Source: Flavobacteriaceae bacterium
GTDB taxonomy: Bacteria > Bacteroidota > Bacteroidia > Flavobacteriales > Flavobacteriaceae
Assembly: GCA_003511845.1 (NCBI GenBank)
Contig: DOIV01000070.1
Location: 1,258-8,563, forward strand
DNA length: 7,306 bases
Reading direction: 5' to 3'
The position numbers were made by a program, and so were the translations under genes. This document shows positions 6,370-7,306 of this stretch, piece by piece (the first letter of the stretch is position 1; each line of letters opens with the position of its first letter). The notes beneath the pieces were generated by a model. It made no database searches. It worked only from the letters and a program-made list of their open reading frames with translations, and was not told where the DNA came from.

Positions 6370-6553
6370 TTTCTTATAAAACTATCAACTAAACTAAGTT
6401 TTGTCAATACTAATTCCTTAATCTGGGGAGAAAGGAGATCAAATTTTAACGGTTTGTTTTTCATAGCAATTTTCCCGTTTTCGACTGAAACTTAGTTAGT
6501 AACTTAGCTTCGAATATGAAACAATTATGTTTTAATAATTCCCCTAACAAATG
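6340..6553 (-). ncRNA. Candidate small RNA, copy 2 of a tandem pair
   Basis: Homologous to unit 1 in the same orientation but about 56 bases shorter in the middle. The 5' block is 6533 down to 6454, the 3' block 6440 down to 6378, and the terminator is at 6340-6369. A perfect 10-bp long-range stem joins AACTAAGTTT (6497-6488) to AAACTTAGTT (6401-6392). Against unit 1 it shows a U-A to C-G exchange and a G-C to G.U exchange. Both copies share a near-palindrome AAACATAATTGTTT close to the 5' end and a run of four or more G just before it. A 45-codon frame (6464 down to 6327) crosses the unit but is broken in unit 1. It lies 73 bases downstream of the zinc-ribbon gene on the same strand, so it may be an independent RNA or be processed from that gene's 3' UTR. 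Family not recognised. Confidence 0.5.
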
Positions 6554-6626
6554 TTAAAATATATTATAAAATGTTGATTTTAAGTTAGATAAAATTATAT
6601 TTGAAAACGAAACTAAAATAAATTTA

Positions 6627-6974
6627 TTAATCTTTTTTAATCAAAAGATAAAAATCATTGTCTAACGGAAGGTAACCTTGATTGTATACATAATAGTATG
6701 TATTTCCTGTTTTGGTAGTATAAATTGATGTGAAAAAATTGAAATCAAAATTATGATTTAATAATTTTGCCCTAGTTACTTTTGTTTTGCCACTTTTATT
6801 CAAGTCGCACAAAGTTTTATAGTTTTTTCGAAGTCGATTATTGATGTTTCTTACTAAGTTTTTACTGTCCCTATTAATTTTATTGTTAAATGCATTTCTA
6901 CAATAATCTGAGCAGAATTTCTTATCTTCTCTACCTATAATTTTTTCACCACATTCTGGACATTGCTTTTGCAT
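6627..6974 (-). CDS. Small zinc-ribbon protein (DUF2116-like N-terminus)
   Basis: A 115-residue protein. The first 27 residues form a treble-clef/zinc-ribbon module: C5-x2-C8 and C21-x3-C25 in the context ECGEKIIGREDKKFCSDYCR, which resembles DUF2116 and other small zinc ribbons common in Bacteroidota. All four metal ligands are present. The rest is basic and rich in Asn, Lys and Tyr (RNINNRLRKNYKTLCDLNKSGKTKVTR), ending in predicted strands (NTYYYVYNQGYLPLDNDFYLLIKKD). No membrane segment or signal peptide is seen. Function is unknown; nucleic-acid or protein binding is plausible for the ribbon but not shown. ATG 6972-6974 directly precedes the Cys pair and lies 2 bases after the stop of the upstream gene, so the two are almost certainly one transcript. 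The tandem RNA-like units lie 73 bases downstream. Confidence 0.8.
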   Translation of the reverse strand: MQKQCPECGEKIIGREDKKFCSDYCRNAFNNKINRDSKNLVRNINNRLRKNYKTLCDLNKSGKTKVTRAKLLNHNFDFNFFTSIYTTKTGNTYYYVYNQGYLPLDNDFYLLIKKD

Positions 6975-6976
6975 GA

Positions 6977-7294
6977 TTATTGTTTTTGATATTTATAAGA
7001 CCCTTTAGTAAATTTTAAGACCTCATTAGATTTTGTAGTAGTTTTTGACTCAATACAATCTTTAGATATTAATTTTGTGTGTAGAACATCAACATTGATG
7101 TCAAAATAACTATTTGTTTTGTTTTTTGTGTGTAGCAAAGTTTTATCCTCAGAATACATTTTTGCAAAACAATTCATATCTGTTTCGCCACCATAACTAT
7201 AGATTTCATAATTTTTAAGGATATTTTGTAATGTATCCCCTTCAGGAATAAACAAAGAAATATATTTTGAATTATATGGGTTTGGCTGAGACAT
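6977..7294 (-). CDS. Hypothetical protein, possibly cut by the window edge
   Basis: I do not recognise this protein. From ATG 7292-7294 it has 105 residues, but the frame stays open through the last 12 bases (codons for HTRN precede the Met), so the real start may lie outside and this may be a C-terminal part. It is polar and Lys/Asn/Thr/Tyr-rich, with two Cys (C42, C80), no membrane helix and no signal peptide. An internal 12-base direct repeat (TTTTGTGTGTAG on the plus strand at 7073-7084 and 7124-7135, 51 bases apart, in frame) encodes LHTK twice (residues 54-57 and 71-74), which may reflect a small duplication or repeated strand. It is 2 bases upstream of the zinc-ribbon gene, so the two are likely co-expressed. 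A real gene is likely because of this tight coupling. Confidence 0.6.
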   Translation of the reverse strand: MSQPNPYNSKYISLFIPEGDTLQNILKNYEIYSYGGETDMNCFAKMYSEDKTLLHTKNKTNSYFDINVDVLHTKLISKDCIESKTTTKSNEVLKFTKGSYKYQKQ

Positions 7295-7306
7295 GTTACG
7301 GGTATG

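Larger units (their letters stand above)
5813..6626. other. Long intergenic region with palindromes and two homologous RNA-like units
   Basis: No credible protein gene is seen in these 814 bases. From left to right it holds the CBS terminator hairpin, a branched palindromic element (5834-5929), repeat unit 1 (5958-6227), an AT-rich spacer without recognisable features (6228-6339), repeat unit 2 (6340-6553), and 73 AT-rich bases before the zinc-ribbon gene's stop codon. A 13-base inverted pair (6283-6295 with 6571-6583) spans unit 2. The parts are described in their own entries. Confidence 0.8.

Noticed and set aside
6327..6464. 45-codon open frame on the minus strand inside RNA unit 2, beginning MKNKPLKFDLLSPQIKELV
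   Set aside because: In the homologous unit 1 the same frame stops at codon 7 and again after QIKE, and nucleotide similarity continues across frame changes and into the terminator. This points to RNA-level rather than protein-level conservation, though a decayed small gene is not excluded.
5958..6553. Tandem repeat considered as a CRISPR array or insertion sequence
   Set aside because: There are only two long imperfect units, with no short regular repeats and spacers, no transposase gene, and no terminal inverted repeats with target duplications.

Overview
The window looks like chromosome from a member of the Bacteroidota, most likely a flavobacterium. The DNA is strongly AT-rich, the genes lack Shine-Dalgarno sequences, and matches to the Bacteroidota -7 promoter box (TAnnTTTG) lie just upstream of two start codons. 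The proteins (a Tas-type aldo/keto reductase, phosphoglycerate kinase, a membrane-embedded M28 peptidase, a short CBS-pair protein and a small zinc-ribbon protein) also fit that group by eye. No database search was possible, so placement below phylum is inference.

Layout. Bases 1-536 (+) are the 3' part of a Fic-domain AMP-transferase gene with a winged-helix tail; its start lies outside the window. It converges on a tas-like aldo/keto reductase (575-1612, -). Upstream of that, separated by a palindromic extragenic repeat, is pgk (1704-2891, -), then a 775-residue M28-family integral-membrane metallopeptidase (2934-5261, -). A CBS-pair protein (5351-5812, +) is divergent from the peptidase. 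Both the peptidase and the CBS gene end in an A/T-only hairpin that contains the stop codon. At the right edge lie a DUF2116-like zinc-ribbon gene (6627-6974, -) and, 2 bases upstream of it, a gene I do not recognise (6977 to about 7294, -, open to the window edge).

The least ordinary part is the 814-base gap 5813-6626. It begins with a cloverleaf-like palindromic element (5834-5929), followed by two tandem, same-direction, homologous units (5958-6227 and 6340-6553). Read on the minus strand, each unit has a well-conserved 5' block of about 80 nt, a variable middle, a conserved 3' block of about 64 nt, and a Rho-independent terminator. The 5' and 3' blocks can pair with each other. Both this long-range stem and the terminator stem carry compensatory changes between the two copies. 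The reading frame is not conserved. I interpret them as two paralogous small RNA genes of a family I cannot name.

The protein-coding genes do not form one pathway: pgk is central glycolysis/gluconeogenesis, and the others are a mix of redox, proteolysis, nucleotide sensing and unknown functions. Nothing in the window is a recognisable complete defence or mobile system; the Fic gene is an edge fragment whose partner, if any, is not visible.
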